From contig NC_030851.1 in the NCBI RefSeq assembly GCF_000208745.1, positions 33,564,974-33,628,973 of the forward strand: a stretch of 64,000 nt of DNA, written 5' to 3'. The notes under the pieces were generated by a model. The model was not told the DNA's origin and did no database searches. It saw nothing but the letters and a program-made list of their open reading frames with translations. The first letter of the stretch is position 1; every line of letters begins with the position of its first letter. Position numbers and translations under genes: made by a program. Below, piece by piece: positions 49,801 through 62,300 of the stretch. This DNA comes from Theobroma cacao. Its lineage: Eukaryota > Streptophyta > Magnoliopsida > Malvales > Malvaceae.

Positions 49801-50938
49801 AGAGAAAAAGATCCAATTCTTGAAACAATACTTTCCAAAACTGAACAGTATTGGAGTGAATAACAAGGTGAACCAGGAGATGCCTACTTACAGTCTGCGT
49901 TGATACTGAACATCAAATTTCCTCTCCACTTCCCGCCTTGCTTCTCTATATTTGTCAACTTTCACATGTGCAGAGGAAGACTTTTCGCTCTCATTCATGA
50001 AATCTGTCTCTAATGACGAGATTTTGCTCCTAATTTCCTCCTGTAATTAAGTCCATTCCAATGCTACACCATAATCCATAAAAAATGATAACAAACCAAA
50101 AAAGAAGGAAAAAAAAGATCAAGTTCAAAAAGAAAACAATGCAAAAGCACTCTTCAACTTGAGCTAATCCAACACACCCTAACTCCAAGTTGATGCTCAT
50201 GGGTTAACTCAACTAAAGCACTCTCCACCAATCCCACCTCATTCATGAAGTAGGTTTGTACTTGAAGAGACGATTCATTGTCAGAATCATCATCACTGCC
50301 ACAGAAAGTTAACAGTTTACGAGGAAATTGTGAAAGTTCATCTCCTTGACCATACATTCAAATAAAAAATTTCATATTTAGTAAAGTTAAACAAATTGGC
50401 TGGTATAATCCCATACCTCAAATAAAATTCATCGCAGTTAAATCGTGTAGCTTTCACTAACCCTCGATCATGAACCTCCTCAGCCTCACCTTCACTATCC
50501 TCAAACTCCTCATCAGATATTCTCATTACAAATGCATTTGGGCTCCTCTTGATGCCATTTTCCGCATAAAATTCTCTTTTTCATATATTTAAAATAAAAA
50601 AGAAAAAAGAAAATTTGCTTAATTCTACTGACACAAAAACAGAAACTACGACGAGACAAAAAATGAAAAAAATACCTTGATTTTGTTTTTGTAAAAGGCA
50701 AAGGAACTGAAGAAGAGACATTGAGCTTCTTTTCCAAGGAATCGATCTCTGGTAACAAAGCATCGAAACTCCAATCCGGGTCGGGATCAAGACCGATTCC
50801 ATTAACGGTTTGAGGGCAGCGAATTTCCAACTTAACAACTCCCCTGCAATGTCATGCATTTTATAAATAAAAAAAAAAAAGAAAGACCAGAAGCTAAAAT
50901 TTTACAGTAAAAGCAAGAGAAGAAATTTAAACTTACAT
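40875..50938 (-). CDS. GLE1: mRNA export factor GLE1
   Basis: GLE1 sits at the nuclear pore's cytoplasmic face and, with inositol hexakisphosphate, activates the DEAD-box helicase DBP5/LOS4 to release exported mRNA. Fifteen exons: 50938-50937, 50843-50676, 50575-50417, 50295-50178, 50040-49892, 49477-49306, 48328-48106, 47957-47848, 47510-47440, 47275-47194, 46374-46300, 45682-45599, 41722-41591, 41510-41388 and 41144-40875. All have GT-AG borders with matching phases, giving 645 residues. The N-terminus (EIRCPQTVNGIGLDPDPDWSF) is the plant GLE1 signature. An acidic region follows (about 75-125), then a long Glu/Lys/Arg/Ala coiled coil (about 205-310) and the helical GLE1 domain (about 380-620), with RACIYTVPKHI, YLKRLESYMKLYGALVQ, GWAWLARFLNALPANIYTA and AGFALFRKYKSQF. 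The initiator codon is split: AT in exon 1, G in exon 2. Intron 12 (3.9 kb) carries two transposons, and intron 11 or its edge a partial exon duplicate. No stop or frame break is seen. Confidence 0.95.
41999..43514. mobile_element. Mutator-like element in GLE1 intron 12, 9-bp target duplication
   Basis: The ends are long inverted repeats of roughly 90 bp: GGGTAAAATACCCAAAC...ATTCAATTTGACTCCATTAGTATTGGAAATGGACA on the left, and its near reverse complement on the right. They are flanked by the identical 9-mer TAATATTAA at 41990-41998 and 43515-43523. A 9-bp duplication and long TIRs are the hallmarks of Mutator-like elements. The 1516-bp element is non-autonomous, with no transposase. Its interior (about 42180-43330) is more GC-rich than flanking intron DNA and includes a purine tract of GGGAAGG/GGAAAGG repeats (43197-43231), so a captured gene fragment (Pack-MULE) is possible but I could not identify a source. 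Confidence 0.85.
44968..45390. mobile_element. Small TIR element (hAT-type MITE) in GLE1 intron 12
   Basis: The left end CTGTTTGGCCTGGCTTTTTT (from about 44969) is mirrored at the right end by AAAAAAAGCCAGGCCAAACA (ending about 45382). Additional inverted stretches (AAAGCTCTT, AAGAGCTTT) lie inside. TIRs with TTTGGC wording are common in plant hAT MITEs. I could not fix an 8-bp target duplication. No coding capacity. Confidence 0.7.
46340..46915 (-). repeat. Tandem duplication including the 5' part of GLE1 exon 11
   Basis: About 46351-46615 is repeated with divergence and small insertions at about 46618-46915. Both copies contain GCTTTCACAGTGAGAAACA (the coding start of exon 11 on the minus strand) followed by matching intron sequence (AAACATTAAAGAACTA, ATAGGAATTATGG, TTTGTCATTTCATT-like). 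The right-hand copy has lost the acceptor: where exon 11 has CAG before GTTGTTTC, it reads CATCAG before GCTG, and it lacks the rest of the exon and its donor. It is probably not used. Confidence 0.8.
47995..48025. repeat. Short telomere-like TTTAGGG repeats in GLE1 intron 7
   Basis: GTTAGGGTTTAGGGTTTAG, then ATTTAGGG: about four degenerate plant telomere units. Short interstitial telomeric runs are frequent in plant introns. Confidence 0.8.
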
Positions 50939-52183
50939 TGTGAAATAACTTACGGGTTTTGGGGATTTATAAATTTAAAACCCTAATTCTGTTGGGAGTT
51001 GATAATGACCTAATGAGTACAAAACCCTAGAACCCCAATGTTTTCAAATTCCCAAAGCGAAGCGGCACTGCCGATTTCACTGTCTAACCACATTCCTTCT
51101 TTTCACTCCATGGACCGGATCCCTTCAGTTCTTCTTGAATCTGGACTGATTTGGATCGGATTCGGAAGATCCATGGATCCACGTTACGGATTTGTCGTAC
51201 ATTAACGATTGGGTCCATTGGGCATTTTCACGGTCCTGAGCCCATATTATTCAAATTTTACTGGGCCCATAATTTAGTGTTTTAATACTTATTTCCCAAT
51301 TCACAATGTTTCTTTCCCATGAATACCTTTCATAATGATTTTAGAAATGATGTTGCCATTTTAAACAAAAGCCATGGTCAATGTAAAGAACATGGAGTGA
51401 ATATGTTTCCGACCGACTTCCTTTTTAAGTATTTAGCTCCATGATCGCTAAATCTTTTTATTCTTCTCCATTGATTAGTAATATATAACACTTTTGATTT
51501 AGTATATAATATCAAAAATAATAAAAGATTATAAATTAGGGTTAACCATTTTTTTTTTGAAAAGCTAAGGTTAAACATTTGATAATCTCAATTAGCATCA
51601 TCCTATTTTTAGTGTACACATAAATTTCATATCAAAAATTCATAAACAAATAACAATTTTAATTTAATCAAATGTGGAAGTATAATCTTTGGATTTTACA
51701 ATAAAATGAAATAATAGTTCTTTATTTCTTTTCTTCAACAAATATACTTCAAGACTCTTGATGACTTAGTCTTGAATGAACATAATCGATCTCATTCTTT
51801 GAACTAAAATGAGATCAAAGAGCAATTTTCTTAAAAAAATAATTCTTAAAACCTAATATTGACGTTTTTTCGTAATTTTTTTACTTTTGTAGAAGTGGAT
51901 AATCGGGGATATTGAAAGGGCGATACACTATATTGGTTTGGTGAGTGGTTGGGTTGCAAAGTCAAGGAATTCCAAGCTCGGGTTTTGGTTTACGTTGAGG
52001 GGAATTGACGTTGTACAAAGTGGTTCTGTGATAATAGGGCAATGAGGATGGGGATAGCCTTGTGTATGCGAAATGGTGGACTTCTGTGCAGTTAATTTTC
52101 ATGTTTTCTATCTTTCAAGGGTGGCTGATATGACTACTTTGCTATAGCTATTTGGGTGAAAAGGCTTTCTATTTTCTTCAATA
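50939..52183. promoter_or_regulatory. GLE1 5' UTR/promoter and intergenic DNA
   Basis: The region just upstream of the split start contains several AAACCCTA-type telo-box motifs (about 50980-51030), which in plants are common near transcription starts of housekeeping genes. From about 51250 to 52180 the DNA is AT-rich; no gene or known element was recognised. Confidence 0.45.
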
Positions 52184-52415
52184 TGTTATGTAAGTTTACT
52201 GTGTATCAAGAACCTACAATACGAGAAGAAAAGAAGAGCATTTTGGAAACAAAGAGAAAAAGCCTTTGGAAAAAACTGATTTTGTATTTTATTACACTTA
52301 ACAAATGAATACAATCAAAAAGTTTATATATAAGTGGTTAACTAACTAAACAATAGTAAACTAACAATGGTAAAGTAACTAAAGTAACTATTTAATTTAA
52401 CCACATGCTCTGACA
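52184..52415 (-). mobile_element. 3' LTR of the second copia element
   Basis: On the minus strand it begins TGTCAGAGCATG at 52415, directly after a polypurine tract, and ends CATAACA at 52184 (TG...CA). At 232 bp it is a normal size for a plant copia LTR. It carries a TATATATAAAC box (about 52325-52335) and an AATAAAA signal, as expected of an LTR promoter and polyadenylation region. The 5' LTR is beyond the right end of the window. Confidence 0.8.
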
Positions 52416-52423
52416 CCCCCCTT
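52416..52423 (-). other. Polypurine tract of the copia element
   Basis: AAGGGGGG on the minus strand, abutting the LTR's first TG. It primes plus-strand DNA synthesis in LTR elements. Confidence 0.75.
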
Positions 52424-53515
52424 GAGAGGAGCATGGATATCAAGAATGCTTATCTTGTTGAGAAGTGACTGGAACCACTTTGGCAGCAATGCTTTTGTAA
52501 ATAAATCTGCCATTTGAGAAATTGTATTTACATACATAGGTTGTATAATTTCTACAAGCACTTTTCTCTCAAATAAAATGACAATCAACTTCAATGTGCT
52601 TCATACGTTCATGGAAAACTGGATTTTTGCTCATACTTAAAACTGATTGATTATCACATTTAAGCTTGACAACATTGGAATGATGAAATCCAAAGTGTTG
52701 CAAAAGATACACCAACCATATTATCTCACAAGCAGTAGTTGACATGGCTCTATATTCAGCCTCAGTAGAACTTTTAGTGACAACACTTTGCTTCTTCAAC
52801 TTCTAGCTTATTAAAAAATCATTAATAACCCGTGACAAATCTTCTTGTTGATAAACAACCAACCCAGCCACTGTTACAATAAGCTCAAAGTTGTAAGACT
52901 GATAAAGAAGACAATAATATTCCTTGACCAAGAGAGCCTTTCAAATATTTCAAAGTTCTATATACTGCATGCAAATGAATATTTCCAGGTCTGTTCATAA
53001 ACACTTACAGCACTTGTACCCCATACATGATATTTGGTCTAGTAAACGTCAAACACAACAATTTCCCAATCAATTGTCTATACTTGGAACTATCTACTAG
53101 CAAACCTTTATCAGTAGCAACAATAATCTTTTGATCATAATCCATTGGAGTAGATGTAGGCTTTGCTCCAATAGACCATATTCTTCAATTAAATCTACTA
53201 CATACTTTCTTTAACATAATAAAATTCTTTTTTTTTTTTATCTAGCAACCTCTATCCCAAAAAAGTACTTAGGAACACCAAGATCTTTTAGCTTGAATTT
53301 AGATTGTAAAAACTATTTTACGTCATTCTCAACTTGTACTAAAGTACTTGTAATCAAAATTTCATCCACATAGACTAAAAGTACCATAAAATTACTATCA
53401 TTAGTCCTTTTAATGAATAAAGAATAATCGGACTTTGATTGAACAAAGCCAAATTGCAACAAAGTTTTTGTGTACTTGGCATTCCACAGCCGAGAAACTT
53501 GTTTAAAACCATAAA

Positions 53516-54221
53516 TATGGTGTTTGGTACTTGCCAATGTAATGTGATTGCAACTAATGTGATTGCAAGAAAGATAACGTTGCAGTGTTTGGTGTATAAG
53601 CAAAGTAATGATTAAAATGCAAGGAAGATAATATTGCAGCGTTTGATTTACAAGTACTTTACTAGAAATATAATGTTAATTTTCAGAATTACCTCTATTT
53701 ATTAAAATACAAGTTTAATATACTTGTATTTTTTGTTGTTAATTTCATATAATATCATCTCTTAAATATGCTTTCAATATCATATATTTTATTTTTATTT
53801 TTTATTATAATCTTATATATTTTGTTTTCATTTCTTAATATAATTTTCTATATTATATATTTTATTTTAATTTTTTTCTTTAAAAGATAATATAAATTTT
53901 ATTGATAGTCACCATGATTACTGAGAATAATAAAAAGACATTCCTCAAAATCTATATATAAAAAATAAATTATAACATTGCAAAATGTTTTTAACAAAAT
54001 AACAAAGTTGAAGGGCAAAAATGTCTTTAATAACATTACAAAGTGCAATGCAATGTGATTACATTGATTTTAGAGTGCAATCACATTACATCCAATGGTG
54101 TAATGTGATTACATTGCACTCTTACATTGTAGTAGTTTGTTGCAAAATAAACACTGCAATGTAATTTAATCAGGCACATTGCAGGGAATATGCTCTCACT
54201 TTTCTAGTACCAAACGCTACC
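53516..54221. mobile_element. MITE-like element inserted in the copia RT
   Basis: The ends are inverted: GTTTGGTACTTGCCAATGTAATG on the left and, in reverse complement, GTTTGGTACTAG on the right. Inside are repeated TGCAATGTAATGTGATTACATTGCA-type words. The copia RT frame stops exactly at one side and resumes at the other. The flanking AAA (53513-53515 and 54222-54224) may be the target duplication. No coding capacity; superfamily uncertain. Confidence 0.7.
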
Positions 54222-54560
54222 AAAGGGATTTTTGAAGCTTACATACCAGCCAATAACCATGTGGACATTGCTCCTTAACGTCAAACCCTTGAAGTAATTC
54301 CATATACACATTTTCTAAAATATCACCATTCAAGAATGCATTGTTAATGTCTAACTGAGAAAACATCCACCCATTAATTGCAGCTAATGTCAAAAACACC
54401 CTCACAGTTGTTTGTTTGGCTACAAGATTGAATGTCTCCTGATAATCAAATCCCTCATTTTGGTTATAACCCTTAACCGCTAACCTGACCTTAAACCTCT
54501 TTACACTCCCATCAACCTTAAGCTTTACTTTGTACACTTAATTAAAGCTTATTACCCTAA

Positions 54561-55513
54561 GGGCATGCTTGGTTGGGAGGAATAGAATAGTCATTCCTCA
54601 TTTATTCTCATTCTTAAAATAAAGCTACTTTTGGTTCAATGGAATGACTATTCTTCAGAATAGCCATTTCAAGAGAAGCTTGAATAGTCATTACCAAGGC
54701 CCTTCTCGGTAATACATATTCCAAATTGTTGAGAATAAGAAAAGAAGTTAATTAGACAAATATACTCTTTTACAATTTAAAAAATTACCTTATAAAAGAT
54801 ACTAAACATATTTTTGTTTTGACTCTCTTCCTCACTCCTTCTCTCTCTAAAGCACAAAAGACACAAAATTTTTTACTTTATTTTTAAAAAAATAAAATGA
54901 AAATATTTAAATATTAGTTGATATATTAATTTTATTTAACTATAATAAATATTATAAAGAATATTATTTAATATTATTATTTGAATATAATAAATGTAAT
55001 AAAGAATATTATTTATAATTATTTAAATTTAATGAAGAATATATTTTGTCTTTTAATATTAAATATTATTTAATTATAATAAAAGATATAATTATCTTCT
55101 AATACAAAATATTATTAAATTATTATAAAAATATGTTTGTATATTGGTGATAATATTATTTAATTATAGTAAAAGTTATTTTGATTTTATTACTTAGAAT
55201 ATTTTATCTTTTAACAAACTAAATTCTTTAATTTAAAAAAAAAAGTATTTTTTTCTCATCATAGTTTTTTTATTTTTTAATTAAAAAATCTTTAAATTTT
55301 AAGAAAGGGTATTTTTATCATTTACCCATTATTCCTTAACTATTTTTAAAATTATTCATGTCAACCAAATAATGGAATAAGTAATAATAGCAATTTCTAT
55401 CATATTCCATTCCCATTAATCAATTTACATAATAGTTATTTTTTTCCTATTCTATCCTTTTGGAATGACTATTCTATTTCCATTCTATTCCTTCTAGTGA
55501 ACCGAGCATGCTG
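54561..55513. mobile_element. Tourist-like (PIF/Harbinger) non-autonomous element
   Basis: The ends GGGCATGCTTGGTT and, in reverse complement, CAGCATGCTCGGTT are flanked by TAA (54558-54560 and 55514-55516), the 3-bp target duplication of PIF/Harbinger elements. Subterminal GGAATAGAATAGTCATTCC words occur at both ends. The AT-rich 0.95 kb interior has no gene. It interrupts copia between the linker and RT. Confidence 0.82.
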
Positions 55514-57153
55514 TAAAGTCATTAGGCATAGGCATTATTGTCCAAGTTTTATTCTCAACTAAGGCATCCAACTTAGATTTTATGGTATCTCTCCACTGTA
55601 CATGTTGGACAATTTGTGAATAGGAAGTAGGTTCAATAATATGTGATAAGGTTGACGTGAAGGCTTTGTGGTTTGAAAAAAGTTGTGCAATTGGCAAGTA
55701 TTTATGAAACATTAGAAGTAAAAGAAGACAATTTACAGTGATAAGGCTTTGAATATTTAGGTGCTTGCCTAATTATGTTGCTTCTTTTAAAACACGTTTG
55801 GTTTGCGGAATAAATAGGAACAGAATAAAATAGTTATTCTGTAGAAATATAATAAAGTAAGAATAGAATAGAATAATTATTACTTTGTTTGGTATAGGGA
55901 ATGGAATAGCAGGAATTACTATTATGACTTATTGCAATGTTTGGTTGGTAAAAATAAAATTGAAATAAGAAAGGAATATACGATAAAAAGACAAAAATAA
56001 CCTTTATTATATTAATATTTATTTTCATAAAAAAACAAAATTATCCTTATTATAATTTAATTACACATTTATCCAAAAAGACAATTATCCATCATAATTA
56101 TATTTTATCCCAAATGCTAAAAATAATTATAATTTACTGACATATTTTTATAAATGGACAATTATTCTAAAATATAATTTAATCACATTATATTTTATCC
56201 ATCATAATCAATTAAATTTTGTGTATAGATGTTTATTTTTAGTAAATTCTTCACATATTATGAATCATTTTTAAAATATTGTTTAGATAAAATATTGGAG
56301 AAGAAATATTTGAGAAAGAAACAAAAAAAACGAAAAAACTAGTAGAAATAGAAAATCATGTTTTTTGATATATTAAATAGAAAATCATATCTTTGAAATT
56401 ATAAAGATGGTCTTCCATTTCTTTCTAAAAAAAAGAAGTAAGTTATGTCTTTTGATATATTAAATAGAAAATCATATTACTTTTCAAAAAAAAAAAGAAA
56501 ATCACATTTTTGAAACAAGCATGTGGTGTTGAGGAAATATAAATGCCAAAGAAAGAAATAATGTATCTTTGGATTTAGATAAGCATTTCACCTCTGGCAA
56601 CAAAATGACAATTTACAAGCATAATTATGGCATACCAACATGGAAAGAAATAGAGAATGAAAGAGCCTAGTCATACTATAAATGCCTTTTGCATGAGAAT
56701 ATTATTACATATAATCAAAAGCCAAGGTCTAGTTTACAAAAATACACTAACCTTGAAAGTAATGGATGAATATTCATCATATTACACTAACTTACAACAT
56801 GCATAAAACCAATAAAGTAGCTATAATAACATTATCATCATACAACTAACAACACAACGATCAACTCAAAAGGTTCAAACTTGTTAATGAACCTCATAAC
56901 TAGTATCAACATCAACCGCAAGTGCAAAAAAGTTACAATATCATGAACTTTCCTTCACAAAAAGTTTCAAAGCCATCCAAGCTCAATGGTCAGCAAGAAA
57001 TGTCTTCAGCCATTCAAGTCTTCGATCAGGAGCAATACTAAAAAACACAAACATAAGAGTTGGAGATTCAGGAAGTTTAATTGAAGTAAGAACCCTTTCC
57101 CTTGCTATCAATCCCTCTACTTGACTTAAAATCCCATCCAACTCTTGAGCTTT

Positions 57154-57960
57154 TTATTGGATGTTCACTTCTGCCCCAACACTCTTGCTAAACTCAATTT
57201 CAACCTCTTTTATATTTTCACCTAATATTGTGGCAGCAGTAATAATTGATTTGGATGTAATGGGATCACCCGTCTCATTTGGCCTTTTCCTCTTCCTTGC
57301 TGAAATAGTTTCACTTTTAGGAACTGATGTTTGAGGTTGAATATTGGAGAAATCCTCATCATCGAAACTATATCCAGCTAGGTTTTCACCTTTAATTTCC
57401 TCATTTATTGTATCATTACATTCTTGCATTTCGTCGAGGATATATGCTGTAATTTGTACATCTTTTCCTGTTGTACGATATTTTGCATAAATAAGACTAA
57501 GCTCATTGAAGAAAGGAAAACTTTTTCTTCTAAAAGGGACAGCTTCTTTGTGACTATAATAATAAAAAAAAAAAGATGACTATTAGTTATATTATTATTA
57601 AGAAACTAACATGAAAATACTTAAACAAGTTCAAACCAAAAACTTACTTATATGTAAGATTCCCATACAGGATCATCAGCAACAACCATGTTCCTTTGAT
57701 CATCCCACCCAAATCCACTAGTATGTGTCCCTTGTACCATATCATATATAATAGTCAATTCTTTTTTCAAAGTCTTTATTCTAGACTCTATATTGCATTT
57801 GGTAATTTTGTTGCAAGCATATTTTCAAGTTCTATTAAATAAGCCTCTCTAAAACTAGTGTTAGCATTGTATTTTCCTAAATTGTGCAAATTAATCAAAG
57901 CTGAAATAAGTGCAACATCTTTATGATAATTCCATTTTCTTTTGGTTTTCTTTGAACTTT
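57154..57960 (-). pseudogene. PIF/Harbinger ORF1 (Myb/SANT-like DNA-binding protein), damaged
   Basis: Minus-strand translation shows the plant PIF ORF1 order: SRIKTLKKELTIIYDM, GFGWDDQRNMVVADDPVW (the conserved SGFGWD...VWE block), then PFRRKSFPFFNELSLIYAKY and a nuclear-localisation-like ARKRKRPNE. The C-terminus ends at 57154. ORF1 proteins bind the element ends and help the transposase enter the nucleus and act. Near 57800 the frame shifts by one base, and an intron or gap separates the VW block from PFRRK. The gene is therefore probably non-functional, though the last 140 codons are open. The family is clear; exact exon limits are not. Confidence 0.75.
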
Positions 57961-58253
57961 GAGAAGTTAGAGTTAAAGATGTAGATATTGTTTTCTACCA
58001 TACATCAAATATTTTATTATAAAAAATTAATTATAATGCTAAAAACATAAAGGATAAAGAGATATATCCAATAATATATTAAAACTTGTCAAACTTTATT
58101 CACATGATAAAAAGTACAATTTAAACAACAATTAACAACAACAATTGACAAAACATTAAGACACTAATAACAATTAAAAAAAAACACAACTTGTACTGAC
58201 AAAGGAAAGAAACACCAAAACAATTCTTCAATTAACAATATGCCTAACAAATG

Positions 58254-59381
58254 TCAATCATCATTTTGCCTAAATGCTTGCCATTCATTAAATATTTGAT
58301 TTGCTAATTTTATTCTCAAATTACTCCAAATATCAATAGGATCAATAGTACTTATTAAATCCTCCTCAATTGTTGTGTTGGTTTGAATATATTCCCCTAA
58401 ATCAACTTCAATACGATCAAAACTCATCTTCCTTCTAATAAAATTATGAAGCAAACAACAACCTAAAATAATCCGATTATGTATCCTAATCGGATAAAAT
58501 GATAGACTCTTAAAGTTACCCCACCTCATTCTCAACAACCCAAAAAACCTCTCTATAACTTTGCGAGCAACTGCATGTTTCATATTAAAAATTTCTTCAA
58601 GATTGCTTGGTTCATGGCCTTGACATCATTCATTCAAATGATATCATTGACCCCTAAAAGGTGCAAGAAAGCCTCACAATTTGTATAGCCTGCATCAACT
58701 TAGTAGTAACAACCTATATAAAACAAACTAAATAAGTTATTTATTTATTAATTAGAATAATCATATAGTACATAATTTGAAATACCTTCCTATTATCATA
58801 GGAAAGCTTACCACGAGGCACTTTAAGTCCATTTCTTCTCCTTAGTGCATCTCGAAGAACTTTGCCATCAACTACAGACCCTTCCCAACTAGGAAGAATA
58901 AAGACAAATTGCATGTCATGTGTACATGCACCTAACATATTTGTTGCAATATCCCCTTTACGAGTGCGATATCTAGGTTTATCTGCACTTGGCACCTTAA
59001 CCTTGATGTAAGTCTCATCTAGAGTACCTAAACAATTCTACAAATCCAATGTATTGAATTATTTATAAGTAAACCTATTGATGTCTTGTATATATAGTTA
59101 CAAAGGTAATAACATCAATAATCTACCTTAAACCACTTCCACTGATTTTCTGTTGAGTTTGTTGGAATGGGCTCAAGTTTTCTAAATAAATGTTTTTGCA
59201 ATTTCAGTTTTACATTTAAAACATTAAGAAAGTGCCGACTAATTGTCTCCCTTGACCTTTTAGAATTTCGACTAATTACTCGATTCTTAACATGATGAGC
59301 AATAATATGTAAGAATATTGCTACTTGCTCATCTACAAGCATGTTTTTTGTTGATTTCAACCCTCTAATACTTTCTAACAT
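58254..59381 (-). pseudogene. PIF/Harbinger DDE transposase, damaged
   Basis: The N-terminal helix-turn-helix region (59381-59115) includes VAIFLHIIAHHVKNRVIS and FLNVL. The catalytic part includes LDETYIKVKVP around 59020 (first aspartate), NMLGACTHDMQFVFILPSWEGS (58960-58890), VDAGYTNCEAFL near 58690 (second aspartate) and ARKVIERFFGLLRMRW (58560, the glutamate). The protein ends at 58254. A GT-AG intron between a CCTCGTG donor side (about 58813) and GTTGTTACTAC (about 58715) fits the family. All three catalytic residues can be located. However, a stop just before VDAGY, a stop after the NDII-like stretch and one frameshift mean the copy cannot make transposase itself. Confidence 0.82.
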
Positions 59382-62300
59382 TTCACATAATTTAAAAAAA
59401 GGCCTCTCTATTCATCCCAATTTGCGAAATACATGAAATATCATTATCATACACAAGTCGCCTCACATACTCTTAATTTGTAACAAAATCTCCATATAAA
59501 ATTTAAACATAGCTAGTAGCCTTTTTCGTCGTTCAACATTTCTTCTCAAACACAAACATACCATGACTATAAAAAATAAATATTCTAATCTATTTTATTA
59601 TGTACAAAAAATATTACAGCCATATGGCATATAAAAAGTAAAAAAAAATAATAAATAAATATTATTAATTTATGACCATGTTGTATGTATCTTTGCATCA
59701 ATATCCTAAAATAATGGATTTGATTTTAACTAACTTTCCAAAAAGCCTTTTACCTTCCTTAATTGAAATCTTATTTGAAAGCCCTTTACCTTAAATTTTG
59801 TCCTTATTCAATTTGTATTTATAGTATAATTCAAGGATTATGACAATTCCAATTACAATGTTACAAGCTCTAAATTAAATTAAAGTTCAATTAACAGGTT
59901 GAAATCTATGGGATCTAAAAAATGAGTGTGAATCAGGTGACAAAAGAGTTTTTAACAAATATTTCTTCAAATAAGGTGAGCAATAGGTTTTTGACCTCGG
60001 GGCGTTGTAAGGACACCTAGATATTGTGAAAGACACCAATTGTGGTGAGGTTGAAAACCCCATTAAGGTGAATCATCAATCTTCACAAGGTTAAAAACTC
60101 CACTAAGGTAAAAAATAGCCAAAATCCCATTTTGATTGGTTAGACCAAAGATACTAAAAATTTTTTACTCTTTAAAAAGAGCCTAGATAAATAAGCACTC
60201 ATACTTAAGAAAATATTCTTTATTAACTCTCAACTTGAATGTCTCATAACTAAGCTTAAGAGTCCTATTTATAGTATTATAGGCCCACATTCTAATAAAA
60301 CTCTACTCTTAGTTGTCTAATACAATTAGAATAATTAACAAGAGATTTAAATAAAATAGGTATTCTATTCCTAAATAGAACATGACTATCCTAATTAAAT
60401 ACTAATTCTTAAAAGTATTAAAATAAAAATAAGCAAAGAATCTTAATCTAAATAGAATAAAGAAAATAAATCTAAAATCAACTAAAATTAGCAAAAATTA
60501 TATTTAATAAAATACAATCCTAGACGTTTCTGCATCAGTTTTATTGAGCATGTTGGATGTAAGTTGGTTGGGATGAAGGACAAGTGTGGGGATAAGAATA
60601 AATTAAGGCTTGGGCGGGTCTTCTAGAGTTAATATATATGTTGATTATTGCATTCATTAATTTAATTATTTGATTAATTTGTATAATCAACCTCACTTGA
60701 TGTTTATCATAATATATTTAAATATCACCTTAGCTCATGTCAATAAGCACGTACGCGCGGTTAGTATTTTTTAAAATTTTTATATTTTCGTTATAAGGTT
60801 GCACAATAATTATGAATAATGATTATACCTTGATCCCTCTTTAATAAAAATTTAAACAAAATTTTGATCTTTTTTCTAGCAATTATAAAGACAATTTAAC
60901 TAGTTAAAAGTGTCCTTAAGAGATTTAACATTCTAAAGACTTTCTTTTGTAAACTAATATTGTTGAAGGTTGAAACTCTTATACCTAAAGATTTGGCATG
61001 GGTTCAAGATATTGAAGATTAAGATTAGTTGGCGATCATTCTTCTTCTCTAATTGGGAGTTTTGAGACTGCTTTTGAAGTGAGTTTTGTGATAGCATTTG
61101 AAGCATGGAAGGGTATATAGTTAAGAAAAATCAATGCAAGCCTCATAGTGGAAAAACAAAGAATATTTGCTTTGCACCCTGCTTCAGAACAGTGCAACCT
61201 TATTCATATTGATTTTTTCTCTTTAGTCCCATTTTTTCTCATATAATATTGTATATCAACATTTTCATGGAAGGTAACAGACTTTATATAGATAATCAAG
61301 CTGTATTCATTGTAGCAAAACTTGAACTAACATGTAACACAATGTTCATTCAAGTTGTAACTGCAACAGGAAATCATTTTTGTTCAAAAAAAAAAAAAAC
61401 TAAAGATTCATGCTATATTGAATTTTGATGGTTCTTCAACATCATGTACTTCTTGTTTCAAGAGTAAACTAGAGTATAAACTAAGCATTTGGAATATTAA
61501 GTCTAGATTGGTATTGCTCACATGGATTTTACTAATTGCTTTATAATGGTCAGAATTATAGTTAGCCGGTCTACATTAGAGATAGATATTTATATACTCA
61601 TAAAGAATTATGAATTATGCAACAAAACTAATCCAAATCTATCATTTTTACTTAAAATACTTCCAAATATGCACCAAAACTAAGATAGAGGTATTAGCAA
61701 GATAGGAAACAAGCAGATGGTTGTGTTTTCTACCATACTAATTTTGGTTTTTTCTGTTTTGGTCTTGAGCTTGTGTTGGTGAGTTAATACTGTATATAGG
61801 TTGAGTTGGCTTCTACTGGGTAAGGTAGGGGCCTTTGCTGGTGGTTTTTTTTAACTAGTTGTTTCTAAAGATAGGTCTAATTCAATTAGGCTTGATATGA
61901 ATGAATTCTTTCTAACTTTCTACAAAAAAAAAAAAAATATGCATCAAACTAACCCAAATCAATAAGTCTGGTAATCTCCTATATTAGAGTTGACACCTAT
62001 GTCCTGTAATTATGAAGACAAAATTGTTTCCCTTTCTTCCTTTTTAGGATGCAAAAAGAAAGCAATATACTGCTACCCAACAACTCCTCTATACTTTTGT
62101 CAAGCACAACAAGACCTTCCATCATCCCACCTCAAGCTTTCATGAACCATAACAAACTAACTCAACATATAATCTATCCTTTCAAATTAATAAAAGGGAC
62201 AAGAAGTAGGTGTTTCTTGAGCCGATAGCATTTTTCTGTTAAGCAACAACAAAAAAAGTAAAAGTGTGCAGATACAAGTATTGGGTAGCTTATGCTTCTT

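Noticed and set aside
50513..50859. Two alternative GLE1 starts (M-H-D-I-A... and M-E-I-R...)
   Set aside because: These ATG-like or in-frame starts read through an acceptor site or omit the conserved GVVKL; the split ATG from exon 1 gives the family N-terminus.
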